Assembly: GCF_934277605.1 (NCBI RefSeq)
Contig: NZ_CAKQVD010000005.1
Location: forward strand, 1-58,770
Source: an uncultured Anaerotignum sp.
Lineage (GTDB): Bacteria; Bacillota; Clostridia; Lachnospirales; Anaerotignaceae
Direction: 5' to 3'
Length of the DNA: 58,770 bases
Part shown: positions 1 through 8,307 of the stretch, piece by piece
Position numbering within the stretch: the stretch's first letter is position 1
How the letters are laid out: each line of letters begins with the position of its first letter
The notes under the pieces: generated by a model
The model's input: the letters and a program-made list of their open reading frames with translations, nothing else
What the model was told of the DNA's origin: nothing
The model's database searches: none
Position numbers and translations under genes: made by a program

Positions 1-18
1 GCACAAGGAGGTTGAGGT

Positions 19-303
19 TTGGCTATGAATAACAGTTTAGCAGAAGTACACCCGGAGCTTGCTTCGGAGTGGTCGGAAAAGAATTTAACGCTTACGCCTG
101 ATGATATTACCTTTGGTTCAAATAAAAAAGTATGGTGGAAAGGTGCTTGCGGTCACGAATGGCAGACAAGCGTTAAGGCTCGTTCCAGTGGAGAGAAATG
201 CCCGATATGTTCCGGTGATAGAGTGATAGAGGGTATGCACCAGAATAAATCAGAGTTTCCTTTGCCGTCTGCAAGCATAAAGAATGCTTGTACTATTTTG
301 TAA
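19..303 (+). CDS. Zinc-ribbon domain protein, probably truncated
   Basis: About 94 residues. The N-terminal two thirds match the 'probable zinc-ribbon' repeat (DUF4379 type): an LASEWS segment, then GSNKKVWWKGACGHEW, then CPICSG, giving the Cys/His ligands of a treble-clef finger. Family members are usually longer or carry several copies, often joined to nuclease-like domains. Here the repeat breaks off right after the last CxxC into an unrelated tail, so the gene looks truncated. I chose the TTG at 19 because AAGGAGG at 5-11 lies 7 bases before it; the ATG at 25 is also possible. The position just ahead of a serine recombinase fits a mobile-element junction. DNA binding is family knowledge, not shown here. 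Confidence 0.6.
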   Translation: MAMNNSLAEVHPELASEWSEKNLTLTPDDITFGSNKKVWWKGACGHEWQTSVKARSSGEKCPICSGDRVIEGMHQNKSEFPLPSASIKNACTIL

Positions 304-353
304 AGCAATTTCATAGTATAAGAAAAAGGAAACGAGGAGGTGTAGATTCCATT

Positions 354-500
354 GTGAAAAAACAAAAATTGAAGTATACCTTTCATAATCCAAATACAAT
401 GGGAGAGACCGCCAATCATTTACTCAAGGTATTCGTTGAAACGAACGCAAACAGGGTGGAGACGTTGATTAGGACTGCTGCAAACAAGGAGAGTACATAA
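354..500 (+). CDS. Small recombinase-associated protein of unknown function
   Basis: A 48-residue protein starting at GTG 354, with GAGGAGG at 334-340 as ribosome binding site. The core reads KYTFHNPNT followed by an amphipathic helix (ETANHLLKVFVETNANRVE). From memory, short proteins with a YTFHNPN start and this helix often sit just upstream of large serine recombinases in Firmicutes elements; no function is known to me. An open frame extends upstream to 288, but without a ribosome binding site. The gene lies 144 bases ahead of the recombinase and in the same direction. Confidence 0.55.
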   Translation: MKKQKLKYTFHNPNTMGETANHLLKVFVETNANRVETLIRTAANKEST

Positions 501-644
501 CATTCGGGGTATTCTATGCAAATGGCATGGGATACCTTTTTGATATGTCATCAATTTGGCGGCAGCCTTTTTGCGTAAAAAAGCATTTAGATTACACTCA
601 AGATGTAGCTTGGCAATGGAAGGAATACAGAAGGGGTGGAGGAT

Positions 645-2180
645 ATGAATATAGCGGCGTACTGTCGAGTTTCTACCGATAAGGAGGATCAGCTGAACAG
701 CTTGGAGGCGCAGAAGGGCTTTTTTGCGGAATACACAAAGCGGACGGGGGATACTCTTGTGGGACTTTATGCAGACGAGGGCATTTCGGGTACGAAAATC
801 AAGAACCGCAAGGAGTTTCTTCGCATGATGAAGGATGCACAGCATGGTTTATTTGATTTGGTTGTGGTAAAGGATATTTCCCGTTTTGCGAGAAATACCG
901 TTGACCTTTTGCAGAATATCCGCAAGCTGAAGGCGTTAGGGATTGAAACGCAATTTTTGACTGCCAATATGACCAGCATGGGAAACAGCGAATTTGTGCT
1001 GACCATTTTCGGTGCATTGGCGCAGGAGGAAAGTGCGAATACCTCCAAGCGAGTCAAGTTTGGGAAAAAATTGAATGCCGAAAAGGGGAGGGTTCCTAAT
1101 ATCGTTTACGGCTATGACAAAATCATTGGGGATTATTTTCATCTTACCATCAATCAAGCGGAGGCCGAAACGATAAAGCAAATTTACAGGTGGTATCTGG
1201 AGGAGGGCTATGGCACTGCCAAGATTGCCAATATGCTGAATGAAAGCGGCTTGAGAACAAAGCGAAGCTGCAAATGGAGCCAAAATGCGATTTGCCGCAT
1301 TTTAACAAACGAGCTGTATACAGGGAAAATTATCAACGGGAAGCAGGAGGTCAGCAATTTTCTGACGGGACAGCGGAGGGCGAAGGATGAAGCGGAGTGG
1401 TGCGTGGTGGAGCGCCCGGAATTGCGTATCATTGATGATGTATCCTTTGCGGCGGTGCAGGAAATTATGCGGGAGCGAAACGATGCCTTCCACATGGGGC
1501 ATGAACGCCAGAGCAACAAGCATTTGTTTTCTACGCTGATTAAGTGCAAGGAATGTGGGTGGTCTTACCGACGCATTGTGCGGCAATATAAAAATACATA
1601 CATTCGGTGGGTTTGCTCCGGACGAAACGGAAAGGGCGTGGAAAGCTGCCCGAACTGTGTTGCTTTGGATGAGGATGAGCTGATAGACAGGTTACAGGAA
1701 TATTTTATGAATATCCTGAAAAGCAAAAAAAGGGTAACGGAATATTTTGTGAAGGAATTTCAGCGCATTTATAAGGCAAAGGACGAAAATTTGGAATATG
1801 CGGCTTTACTGCAAGCGCAGATTGCGAAGCTGAAAAAATCGAGGGAAAGATACATGGAAATGTATACGGATGATTTGATTTCAAGAGAGGAATTGAATGA
1901 AAAAATCGGCGGTATGCGAAAGGAAATGGAGCGGCTGGAAAACAACCTAAAGCTGGTGTCCTATCATTTGACGAAAGGGGAGCAGGTAGAGGGCATCCTC
2001 AAGAACACCTTTCAGAGGATTGAGGATATTGCGGACATACGGCAGATGACAAATGCACAGCTCAAACGAATCCTGCAAAAAATTGAAGTGGACAAGTCCG
2101 GAAATATAGAAATTTTCTTAAATCCGTTGGGAGAGATCGGTTTGGATGAAAGCGTTCTGATAAACGATGACCACACATAA
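645..2180 (+). CDS. Large serine recombinase (resolvase/integrase family)
   Basis: About 511 residues. The N-terminal resolvase domain opens with NIAAYCRVST, which carries the catalytic serine, and continues with KDISRFARN and the ALAQEES segment. A recombinase domain follows (GYGTAKIANMLNESG, then WSQNAICRILTNELYTG). Next comes a zinc beta-ribbon (residues about 300-340) with CKECGW and paired C and CPNC ligands, then a Lys/Glu-rich coiled coil (about 370-470). This architecture belongs to integrases of phages and conjugative or mobilisable elements that join attP and attB. The ATG at 645 is preferred; a GTG at 636 is in frame but abuts its own Shine-Dalgarno. The recombinase looks intact. 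The element it would mobilise is not visible, and most of it probably lies left of the window. Confidence 0.9.
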   Translation: MNIAAYCRVSTDKEDQLNSLEAQKGFFAEYTKRTGDTLVGLYADEGISGTKIKNRKEFLRMMKDAQHGLFDLVVVKDISRFARNTVDLLQNIRKLKALGIETQFLTANMTSMGNSEFVLTIFGALAQEESANTSKRVKFGKKLNAEKGRVPNIVYGYDKIIGDYFHLTINQAEAETIKQIYRWYLEEGYGTAKIANMLNESGLRTKRSCKWSQNAICRILTNELYTGKIINGKQEVSNFLTGQRRAKDEAEWCVVERPELRIIDDVSFAAVQEIMRERNDAFHMGHERQSNKHLFSTLIKCKECGWSYRRIVRQYKNTYIRWVCSGRNGKGVESCPNCVALDEDELIDRLQEYFMNILKSKKRVTEYFVKEFQRIYKAKDENLEYAALLQAQIAKLKKSRERYMEMYTDDLISREELNEKIGGMRKEMERLENNLKLVSYHLTKGEQVEGILKNTFQRIEDIADIRQMTNAQLKRILQKIEVDKSGNIEIFLNPLGEIGLDESVLINDDHT

Positions 2181-2322
2181 AGACATCACCGACCGTGTGG
2201 AGCGTATTGATCCGGAGCTGGCAAAATCCGTCCGTGCGGTTTTGGAGGTCAACAAGGCGGAGCGGCATATCCGTGGCGGTTTGGCAACCAGAGAGAAATA
2301 CCTGCACAATAAAGTAAAATAA
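2167..2322 (+). CDS. Tiny basic protein overlapping the recombinase
   Basis: A 51-residue open frame beginning MTTHKDITDRVERIDPE and ending in a basic TREKYLHNKVK tail. Its ATG lies 14 bases inside the recombinase 3' end in another frame, a layout typical of translational coupling. Codon use resembles the recombinase. I do not recognise a family with certainty; small accessory proteins of this size are common in such modules. It could be a recombination directionality helper or a remnant of a longer gene. Confidence 0.4.
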   Translation: MTTHKDITDRVERIDPELAKSVRAVLEVNKAERHIRGGLATREKYLHNKVK

Positions 2323-2633
2323 AAAAAGGGTGGCTTTTGCCTTTCGGAACAGGAGGAGGGATAGGAACGCAATTTTTTGGTAAGCTTTATTGAGATGAAA
2401 AGCTTTGCTGAAATTAAGAAGGGCGAGAGGCTTTGTGGCTTTCCGCCCATATTTTATATTTCGCTCGTTACACTTCAAAATTTACATATCGGGCTGATTT
2501 TTTCATAGAAAAAGCACCCCTTTTGTGAAACCATGCGGTGCTTGGTTTCACAAAAGGGGTGCAGTACATTCGTTTTGTTCAGAGGCATTCTTTTTTAAAG
2601 CTGCTGTCTTTAGATAGGAAGTCTAAAGACGCT
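2323..2633. other. Intergenic region between the recombinase module and csrA
   Basis: No coding signal. It holds two hairpins serving the leftward csrA operon: one with arms 2606-2614 and 2622-2630, extended by AAAGC/GCTTT, overlapping the csrA stop codon, and the long terminator at 2514-2562. The right end of the inserted element must lie in or near this stretch, but I see no clear repeat marking it. Confidence 0.5.
2508..2562 (-). terminator. Rho-independent terminator of the flgM-csrA operon
   Basis: Perfect 19-base inverted repeat with arms 2514-2532 and 2544-2562 and an 11-base loop. Read on the minus strand it is followed by TTTTTC. It lies about 70 bases beyond the csrA stop. Confidence 0.85.
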
Positions 2634-2879
2634 TTAGCGGGGAGGTTCTTGTTTTTTTCCGATATGCAGCATTTGCTGAATGAAAGAAAGATCTACTTCC
2701 GTTGTTGCAGATTGCACATTGGTTTGTGCGGCGGTCAGCAATTCCTCGCGCATAATGGAAAGCCCCTTTGGTGCCTCGATAGCAATTTTCACACGGTCTG
2801 AACCGATTTCGGAAATGCGTATAACAATATCATCTCCTATGTGTATGGCTTCGCCCGCTTTTCTTTGCAAGATTAGCAT
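2634..2879 (-). CDS. csrA: Carbon storage regulator CsrA, translational repressor
   Basis: 81 residues beginning MLILQRKAGEAIHIGDDI, the invariant CsrA start, followed by VKIAIEAPKGLSIMREEL. CsrA dimers bind GGA in RNA loops. In Bacillus, CsrA covers the ribosome binding site of flagellin mRNA and FliW antagonises it. The protein has a somewhat longer C-terminal tail than the 60-75 residues usual in the family. It directly follows fliW, whose stop codon abuts the csrA ATG, with GGAGAAAG as ribosome binding site inside the fliW end. It is the last gene of its operon. A candidate target, the flagellin leader, is at the right end of the window. Confidence 0.97.
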   Translation of the reverse strand: MLILQRKAGEAIHIGDDIVIRISEIGSDRVKIAIEAPKGLSIMREELLTAAQTNVQSATTEVDLSFIQQMLHIGKKQEPPR

Positions 2880-3323
2880 TTATCTTTCTCCTTCAAAAAT
2901 TTTATAAAATGGATGCTTGAATGAATAGCGGTCATCCTCTAATATGACTTGAAGTGCTTGCCGTGTTTCTCCATTGATGATAAGAGGACAACGGAGATTC
3001 ACCGAGCTTTTTTTAACATCATCGTTTAATACACAGATATTATAGCAGAGCAGTGATTTTTCATCAAGAGAGCCCAGCTTTTCTAAATCCTTTTCCGAAA
3101 GCTTTGGTGCATACCCCAAAGGGAAGCAAAAGGGATTCATAACAATAAAAGCTAATTGTGGATCCTCTATGTTTTGCAGACATAACAGGCCGCCGTTTTC
3201 CTCCTCAAATCGAATGAGCAAAAACTGCTTATTGTTTTCAAATCCGAAAATACCGGATGGAAAAGTAATCACCTCATCCTCTGTATAAGAGAGGCTGCTA
3301 AAATACTTTGTGTTGATATTCAT
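2880..3323 (-). CDS. fliW: Flagellar assembly factor FliW
   Basis: About 147 residues from the ATG at 3323, which has AGGAG 8 bases upstream; a GTG at 3332 abuts that Shine-Dalgarno and is unlikely. The family signature VITFPSGIFGFENNKQFLLI is present, followed by LQNIEDPQLAFIVMNPF and the late SVNLRCPLIINGETRQALQVIL segment. FliW is a small beta-barrel that binds CsrA allosterically and also binds flagellin, so free flagellin releases CsrA to repress flagellin translation. Adjacency to csrA supports this partner switch here. Confidence 0.96.
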   Translation of the reverse strand: MNINTKYFSSLSYTEDEVITFPSGIFGFENNKQFLLIRFEEENGGLLCLQNIEDPQLAFIVMNPFCFPLGYAPKLSEKDLEKLGSLDEKSLLCYNICVLNDDVKKSSVNLRCPLIINGETRQALQVILEDDRYSFKHPFYKIFEGER

Positions 3324-3344
3324 TTTTTTCACTCCTATTTGTAA

Positions 3345-3959
3345 TTATGCCCTTACATCAAGAGGTTCATAGTTTGGATCAGCACTTGGAGGCACATACA
3401 GCGGATCACCGATATATTCAATGTGAATTTCCGGCTTCTGAGAAATCAAAATTTCGATGCTTCCGGGAATAAACTCCAAGGAACCCTGTTGCAGTCTCCA
3501 GTCGAAATTCATTTTATCCAACTGATAATCAATCGTCAAGTCTCCGCCTGTCGCAGAAATTTCTACGCCGCTTTGAGGGATAAATTCAATATTATAATCA
3601 TCCGGTGTTGCAAATACATCCGTATGATTTTGAATAATCTGGTCCAAAACATTATCTCCTAACTTTGCTTTTAATAACAGGTGTCCTTCATTAGCAAAGG
3701 TCGCCGTTGCTTCATAGGCGGCTGTACGGCCTTTTTGGGCATATTCTTTGATGGAATTGCCGACACTTGCCGAACGAATAGAGTCTCGTGCGTTGAAAGT
3801 GTCCAGATGCAACTGGATAGGGCTGCTTTTGATTTGAAAACCACCACGCTGTCTGGAGATTTCAAAATCAACAGAAGCGTTGTTGTACTCCAGCCTTGCA
3901 TGATTTACTTTCATTTCAAAGGCAATCGGGATGTTTGTAATTTTTAATAATGGTTCCAT
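3345..3959 (-). CDS. DUF6470 (YviE-like) protein
   Basis: 204 residues, starting MEPLLKITNIPIAFEMKVN. It matches the YviE/DUF6470 type found between flgL and fliW in Bacillus and clostridia, in the same position as here. No signal peptide, membrane segment or catalytic motif is visible. The N-terminal half is beta-rich with an LHLDTFNARDSIR stretch. The function is not established; conserved position suggests a role in filament or hook-junction assembly or in its regulation. Confidence 0.8.
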   Translation of the reverse strand: MEPLLKITNIPIAFEMKVNHARLEYNNASVDFEISRQRGGFQIKSSPIQLHLDTFNARDSIRSASVGNSIKEYAQKGRTAAYEATATFANEGHLLLKAKLGDNVLDQIIQNHTDVFATPDDYNIEFIPQSGVEISATGGDLTIDYQLDKMNFDWRLQQGSLEFIPGSIEILISQKPEIHIEYIGDPLYVPPSADPNYEPLDVRA

Positions 3960-4036
3960 TCCTACACCTCCGCAATGATTGATAAAATATTGATTAAAAA
4001 CTTAGTATGAACAAAATTTTTTCAGCTATTTTGATT

Positions 4037-5029
4037 TTATTTCAAAAAATCAATTAACGATTGGGAGACAATATTTGTTCCTACTTTTAAAGCGGCATTA
4101 TAGGCATAGCCCTGCCACATATAGTTAGAAATTGCCTCCGGCATATCTACCATTTCGATACCGGTAATACGCTCATTGAGTGTATCGTTATACTGCTCCA
4201 GACGGGTGACTGTACCGGAGAGGAACTGCTGCTTTACACCCAAGGAGGATTCATAGTCTGTAATGTTATCCACGCAGGTTTTTTGGAATTTTTCAACCAT
4301 TTCCCGAAATTTTCCTTCGTTGAAGGATTCCTTTTCCAGCTCATCTGCCATTTGCCCCAGCAGAGCAACCACATTGTTACTGTAGCCCTTTGCATCCTTG
4401 CCATAGCCCAGCATATTGATGCCGGGGGTAGCGGCGTTGAACGCACTGCTGTTTACAACAGCATCATTTTTTTCTTCCAGACCGAACCCTAAATCAACAT
4501 AAAGGGTATCCTTTGTCAAAGGCTCCATGGCAGCCGCATCATTCACATCCTGCCCTCTGTAGGTCAGTGTTTTTCCGTCCTCGGAAAGAATGAAGGGAAC
4601 CTCCCTTGTGGATGCACCACCGAACAGATACCGTCCGCTGACCTGTGAATTTGCAGAAAGAATGATGGATTGCTGCATACCACGCAAGGTATCTGCAAAG
4701 GTCTTTCTTTCGGCAGCACTATTTGTGCCGCTTAATGCCTTTAAAACATTCGGATTGACGGTGTTGGTTATTGTTTTTGAAATCTGCATGGCGGAGCTGG
4801 TTACCTCATCCATCAAGGACTGGGTTTGCTTTGTCATTTCCAGCTGTGTTGCATTATTGCGAAATTGCCTGCGTAATTGGAATGCACGGTTTGCAGAGGC
4901 AGGGTCCTCGGCAATGGTATTAAAATTTCTCTGTGTTAACACCTGATTCTGTGCTTTATTCCAACGACCCAGAGCAAGATTCAAATTTTGGTTATATCCC
5001 TGCATAATGGATTTTGTTGTAATACGCAT
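4037..5029 (-). CDS. flgL: Hook-filament junction protein FlgL (HAP3)
   Basis: 330 residues. The N-terminal helix MRITTKSIMQGYNQNLNLAL and the RNFNTIAEDPASANRAF segment are flagellin-like, and the C-terminal helix matches the heptad pattern of the flagellin/FlgL D0 domain. FlgL forms the second junction ring between FlgK and the filament and is exported by the flagellar type III system. The length is normal for the family. It lies 30 bases after flgK in the same operon and has AGGAGG upstream of the ATG. Confidence 0.93.
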   Translation of the reverse strand: MRITTKSIMQGYNQNLNLALGRWNKAQNQVLTQRNFNTIAEDPASANRAFQLRRQFRNNATQLEMTKQTQSLMDEVTSSAMQISKTITNTVNPNVLKALSGTNSAAERKTFADTLRGMQQSIILSANSQVSGRYLFGGASTREVPFILSEDGKTLTYRGQDVNDAAAMEPLTKDTLYVDLGFGLEEKNDAVVNSSAFNAATPGINMLGYGKDAKGYSNNVVALLGQMADELEKESFNEGKFREMVEKFQKTCVDNITDYESSLGVKQQFLSGTVTRLEQYNDTLNERITGIEMVDMPEAISNYMWQGYAYNAALKVGTNIVSQSLIDFLK

Positions 5030-5059
5030 GATTCTTCCTCCTAAATGAATTGGATTCTA

Positions 5060-7210
5060 TTATCTGCCAACCATACCGGTGTTTGTGATTAAGGTGCTCA
5101 GCATATCGTCTAATGCTGTCATCAGGCGGGCAGAGGCATTATAAGACTGTTGATAACGCATGATATTCATTGCTTCCTCATCCAGATTGACACCGGTCAC
5201 TGCCTCGCGGTTTTCGGAAATGCTGGAGACAAGCTTTGAATAGTTATCCAAATGCTCGGAGGTGGACTTAATATCCAGACCCAGCGTGACACCGATATTC
5301 GTAAAGGATTCTTCAAAGGTGCCATTAAAGATAAGCGTGCCATTATCTGTGGTATACTGCATTTTTTTATTGAATAGGGAGATAAAATGCAGGATATTGC
5401 TGTTGTCCCCTTCGGGCATATTTTTATCCTTGGAGGCGGTAATCCCATAGGAATTATCTACCCAGCCATCAGCCAAGGCAATGCTTCCGGCTGTAATTTT
5501 TCCGCCATCCCGGCTTTTAAACAAATCATGCTTCACAGTTGCACCGGCTGCATCTGTAAAGGGATTTCCCTTGGGGTTATTTGCTTCATTCATTATGGTT
5601 GCAAATTTATTTGCCAATGTATCCAATGTGCTTTTGAAATAGCCGATACCGCGGATGCTGTTCGGGGGATCATCATATTCTGCGGAATAATTCATCATAT
5701 CCAAAGCACCCTTCAGCTTACCGTTTTTCAAAGCATCGTTAATGGAATCAATCTTTTCCCCTGCAACATTAGAATCATTCAGCTTCTTTTCTGCATCATC
5801 ACGGGCCTGTGTTGCAGCCGTAACACGCTCCTCGGCCTTGTTGCCGCCTGCCAGAGCTGCCTTTGTCAGCAGGTTTGTGGTAATGGGGTGACCGTTTTTA
5901 TCTGTTAAGGTTAAAGCGGTAGGGTCTGTCGGGAGATCCTCCACAGCCTTTTCGTATGCCGTCTTTGCGGTATCAAATGTCTTTTGATAATTATCTACGG
6001 CAGCCTTTGCCTTTGCCAAGGTATTTTTTGCCTTTACATACTCCTCCGTTGCAGTCTTCATCTCATTATATGCTTGTGTTTTTTTATCTGCATCGGTGCC
6101 CTTTAATGCGGCTTCATAGGCGGCAACGGCCTTTTCATGCTTTGCTTTGGCGGCTGTTTCTTCGCCCTCGGCGGTTGTTAGAGTACCTTTCAGGTTATCC
6201 ATTTGCGTAAGCTTTTCAGAAAGGTCGTTATGTGCCTTTTCAAAGTTGGGCTTCACGTTAGCCAAGGTATCTTTTGCCTGCTTTAATACCGCCTCTGCCG
6301 ATTTTAAGGCACAGGTTAATTCTGTATCATCGGGAGTTAACGCACTTAGACCTACATTCCATGTGCCGTTAGTCTGTTTTTCAAGTGTAAATTCACGGCA
6401 TTGCTCATCGGCAATCAAGGAAATGCTTTTTCCATCCTTGCCGACAATGGAAACGGTCAGTTCATCTACAATCGTAGAATCGGAAACCTGCACGGGCTTA
6501 TAATGTACGTTTATTTTCATATATTCGGAAAGCTCATCAAGCAAAAGGTTTCGCTGATCCTTCAATTCCAAAGCATTATCCCCAAGGATTTCGTTGCTTT
6601 TGATGGTTTGATTCAGGTTTTGAATGGATTTCAAAATTTTGTTGACTCGAGGAACGTCGATATTTTCCATATCATATTCCAGATTTGTTTTTACCTCATC
6701 CAGTCTTTTGTCATAGCTGTTGAATAATGTGACAAGAGATTGGCAGGAATTTTTCACCATGGAATCAAATTCCTTATTGCCAACCTGATTGCTGAGCTGC
6801 TGCAGCTTGCCGAGAATATCGCCAAGCTGGTTAAAAATGCCTCCGCTATTTAAGGAATCACTGCTTCCGTTTTTTACCTCATCCAGAATTTTTTGCAAAT
6901 CATTCAGCACGTTGAGCTTAATATCCTGCTCACTCGCATTGGTTACTTCGTTGCGGTAGCGCAAATCCAAAAAGGGATCTCGCAGCTGAGAGGTACCTGT
7001 TACAAGTACGCCGTTACCGATATTCGTTCTGAACTTACTGGAATAACGATAGGAGCCGCCGTAGTTAATGCTAACCTGATCAATACGCTGCCGTGTGTAG
7101 CCTGTCGTACTGGAGTTGGTTAAATTTTGTCCTGTGATTTCCAGGCCCTTTTGGCTGGCAGAAAGACCCAAGCGGGCTGTCATAAAGCCACCGAATGTTG
7201 AGTTAATCAT
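5060..7210 (-). CDS. flgK: Hook-filament junction protein FlgK (HAP1), enlarged
   Basis: 716 residues against roughly 450-600 in most relatives. The N-terminal rod/hook/HAP signature is clear (FGGFMTARLGLSASQKGLEITGQN, here residues 7-30), followed by RDPFLDLRYRNE, DQRNLLLDELSEY and the late GKLKGALDMMN motif. The C-terminus ends with the flagellar helix (NLDEEAMNIMRYQQSYNASA). Residues about 300-490 form an Ala/Lys/Glu-rich coiled-coil insertion between the last two conserved blocks. FlgK is the first junction ring on the hook. It sits between the flgN-like chaperone gene and flgL. Confidence 0.94.
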   Translation of the reverse strand: MINSTFGGFMTARLGLSASQKGLEITGQNLTNSSTTGYTRQRIDQVSINYGGSYRYSSKFRTNIGNGVLVTGTSQLRDPFLDLRYRNEVTNASEQDIKLNVLNDLQKILDEVKNGSSDSLNSGGIFNQLGDILGKLQQLSNQVGNKEFDSMVKNSCQSLVTLFNSYDKRLDEVKTNLEYDMENIDVPRVNKILKSIQNLNQTIKSNEILGDNALELKDQRNLLLDELSEYMKINVHYKPVQVSDSTIVDELTVSIVGKDGKSISLIADEQCREFTLEKQTNGTWNVGLSALTPDDTELTCALKSAEAVLKQAKDTLANVKPNFEKAHNDLSEKLTQMDNLKGTLTTAEGEETAAKAKHEKAVAAYEAALKGTDADKKTQAYNEMKTATEEYVKAKNTLAKAKAAVDNYQKTFDTAKTAYEKAVEDLPTDPTALTLTDKNGHPITTNLLTKAALAGGNKAEERVTAATQARDDAEKKLNDSNVAGEKIDSINDALKNGKLKGALDMMNYSAEYDDPPNSIRGIGYFKSTLDTLANKFATIMNEANNPKGNPFTDAAGATVKHDLFKSRDGGKITAGSIALADGWVDNSYGITASKDKNMPEGDNSNILHFISLFNKKMQYTTDNGTLIFNGTFEESFTNIGVTLGLDIKSTSEHLDNYSKLVSSISENREAVTGVNLDEEAMNIMRYQQSYNASARLMTALDDMLSTLITNTGMVGR

Positions 7211-7256
7211 AAGTAATACACCTCTATTTCGACTAAGATTTCAGATTTTGACCGAA

Positions 7257-7733
7257 TCAAATTGTTTTATTGGTAAATGCTTTGGGGGTTTGCTTTTTTT
7301 CACCCTGAACAGAATAAGTGACGCTTTCATTCAAAGGAGAGCCGGCAAGGGCTTCCATCTCCGTATTGATTCGATGCAGATTGACCTCGATTGCTGTTTT
7401 GGCTCTGCCATAAATTTCTTCATAGACCTTCAGTGCATGTTCCAATTCATAAAAAGCAGCCTGCAGACCATCCCGTTCCTCCGGAGAAACCGTTTCTATA
7501 ATCTGCTTTAACGTCATATCTTCGGCTTGCATCTCTTTTTGCAGCAGGAGACGCTTATGTTCAACTCCCTTGAAGCGCAGCAAAAGCGCCTGCTCCTTTT
7601 TGATGCAGTCCTCAATTTCTAAAATGTGATTTTTGATAGCTGCTTGAAATTTTTTTTCTTCCACTACGGAAATATCCTGTAAAATCGCTTTTGTTTCAAT
7701 TAGTATTTTTTCCAGTTCTTTTGTTTGGCTCAT
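7257..7733 (-). CDS. flgN: FlgN-family export chaperone
   Basis: 158 residues, almost wholly alpha-helical with heptad patterns (ELEKILIETKAILQDI, then CIKKEQALLLRFKG). FlgN-type chaperones protect FlgK and FlgL in the cytoplasm and deliver them to the export gate. The family is poorly conserved in sequence; the call rests on size, helical content, the conserved 'E-x-ALL-x-h-G' style central helix and position between flgM and flgK, where YvyG lies in Bacillus. Confidence 0.8.
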   Translation of the reverse strand: MSQTKELEKILIETKAILQDISVVEEKKFQAAIKNHILEIEDCIKKEQALLLRFKGVEHKRLLLQKEMQAEDMTLKQIIETVSPEERDGLQAAFYELEHALKVYEEIYGRAKTAIEVNLHRINTEMEALAGSPLNESVTYSVQGEKKQTPKAFTNKTI

Positions 7734-7796
7734 GTGAAAAATCCTTTCCCTATTCCAAGACCTTCTCTACGCAAAGGAAGCCCTCTGCGCCTGCTG

Positions 7797-8093
7797 TTAA
7801 AAGAAAAGCATTTTTTTTGCAATTTCATCAATTCTGATTTGGTAGCTACCGCTTTGTACCTGTGCTTTCAGAGCTTCTGTTTTTTGCTTTTCCGTAGGAG
7901 CGGAAACCTCCTTCAGAAGCCTTTGGGAAAGCTCCTCGGAAAAGGTTGTTTCATCAAAATTCTGCTTGGAACTAAGGGTAATTGTATCAAAATTTTTGCT
8001 GTTTCTTTTTTGTGTAATATTGGCAGTGGACTGATTGTTTGATTTTATGGTATTTATATGATTAAAATAGCAGTTGTCTCGATATATTTTCAT
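7797..8093 (-). CDS. flgM: Anti-sigma-28 factor FlgM
   Basis: 98 residues. The N-terminal half is polar and likely unstructured, with many Asn and Ser. The C-terminal half has the FlgM signature: a helix EKQKTEALKAQVQSGSYQIR followed by DEIAKKML. FlgM binds FliA and blocks late-gene transcription until the hook is complete and FlgM is exported. First gene of the flgM-csrA operon, with GAGGTGG before the ATG. A TATAAT hexamer on the same strand at 8134-8139 may be its -10 element. Confidence 0.88.
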   Translation of the reverse strand: MKIYRDNCYFNHINTIKSNNQSTANITQKRNSKNFDTITLSSKQNFDETTFSEELSQRLLKEVSAPTEKQKTEALKAQVQSGSYQIRIDEIAKKMLFF

Positions 8094-8133
8094 CGTACCA
8101 CCTCTTTATCCAAATTTTGTAAAGATGCTTCAT

Positions 8134-8139
8134 ATTATA
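8134..8139 (-). promoter_or_regulatory. Possible -10 element for the flgM operon
   Basis: TATAAT on the minus strand, about 40 bases before flgM. The matching -35 is poor (TTTTAT at 17 bases), so this is weak. It lies between the cheB terminator and flgM, where a promoter is expected. No convincing sigma-28 match was found here. Confidence 0.35.
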
Positions 8140-8255
8140 TATCGTCATAAACAGCGATAAAAATAATACATAGCTGTTGTTTTTTCTCTTTTCTTTTGTA
8201 AATAATTTTATTCGACTGCTGTTCCTGCTTTCTTTGAAGAGGGAGAGGGGACAGG

Positions 8256-8295
8256 AAATAAAAAAGGAGCACAGGGCTTGTATTTCCTTGTGCTC
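8256..8295 (-). terminator. Terminator of the cheA-cheW-cheR-cheB operon
   Basis: Arms 8267-8276 and 8286-8295 (GAGCACA/TGTGCTC core plus G-C and wobble pairs). On the minus strand the stem is followed by CTTTTTTATTT. It lies just beyond the cheB stop and separates the che operon from flgM. Confidence 0.8.
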
Positions 8296-8307
8296 GGAAG
8301 GGGTTAT

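Noticed and set aside
8057..8085. Sigma-28 promoter on the plus strand within flgM (TAAA and TCGATAT)
   Set aside because: The spacing is 12 rather than 15 bases and no plus-strand gene follows.
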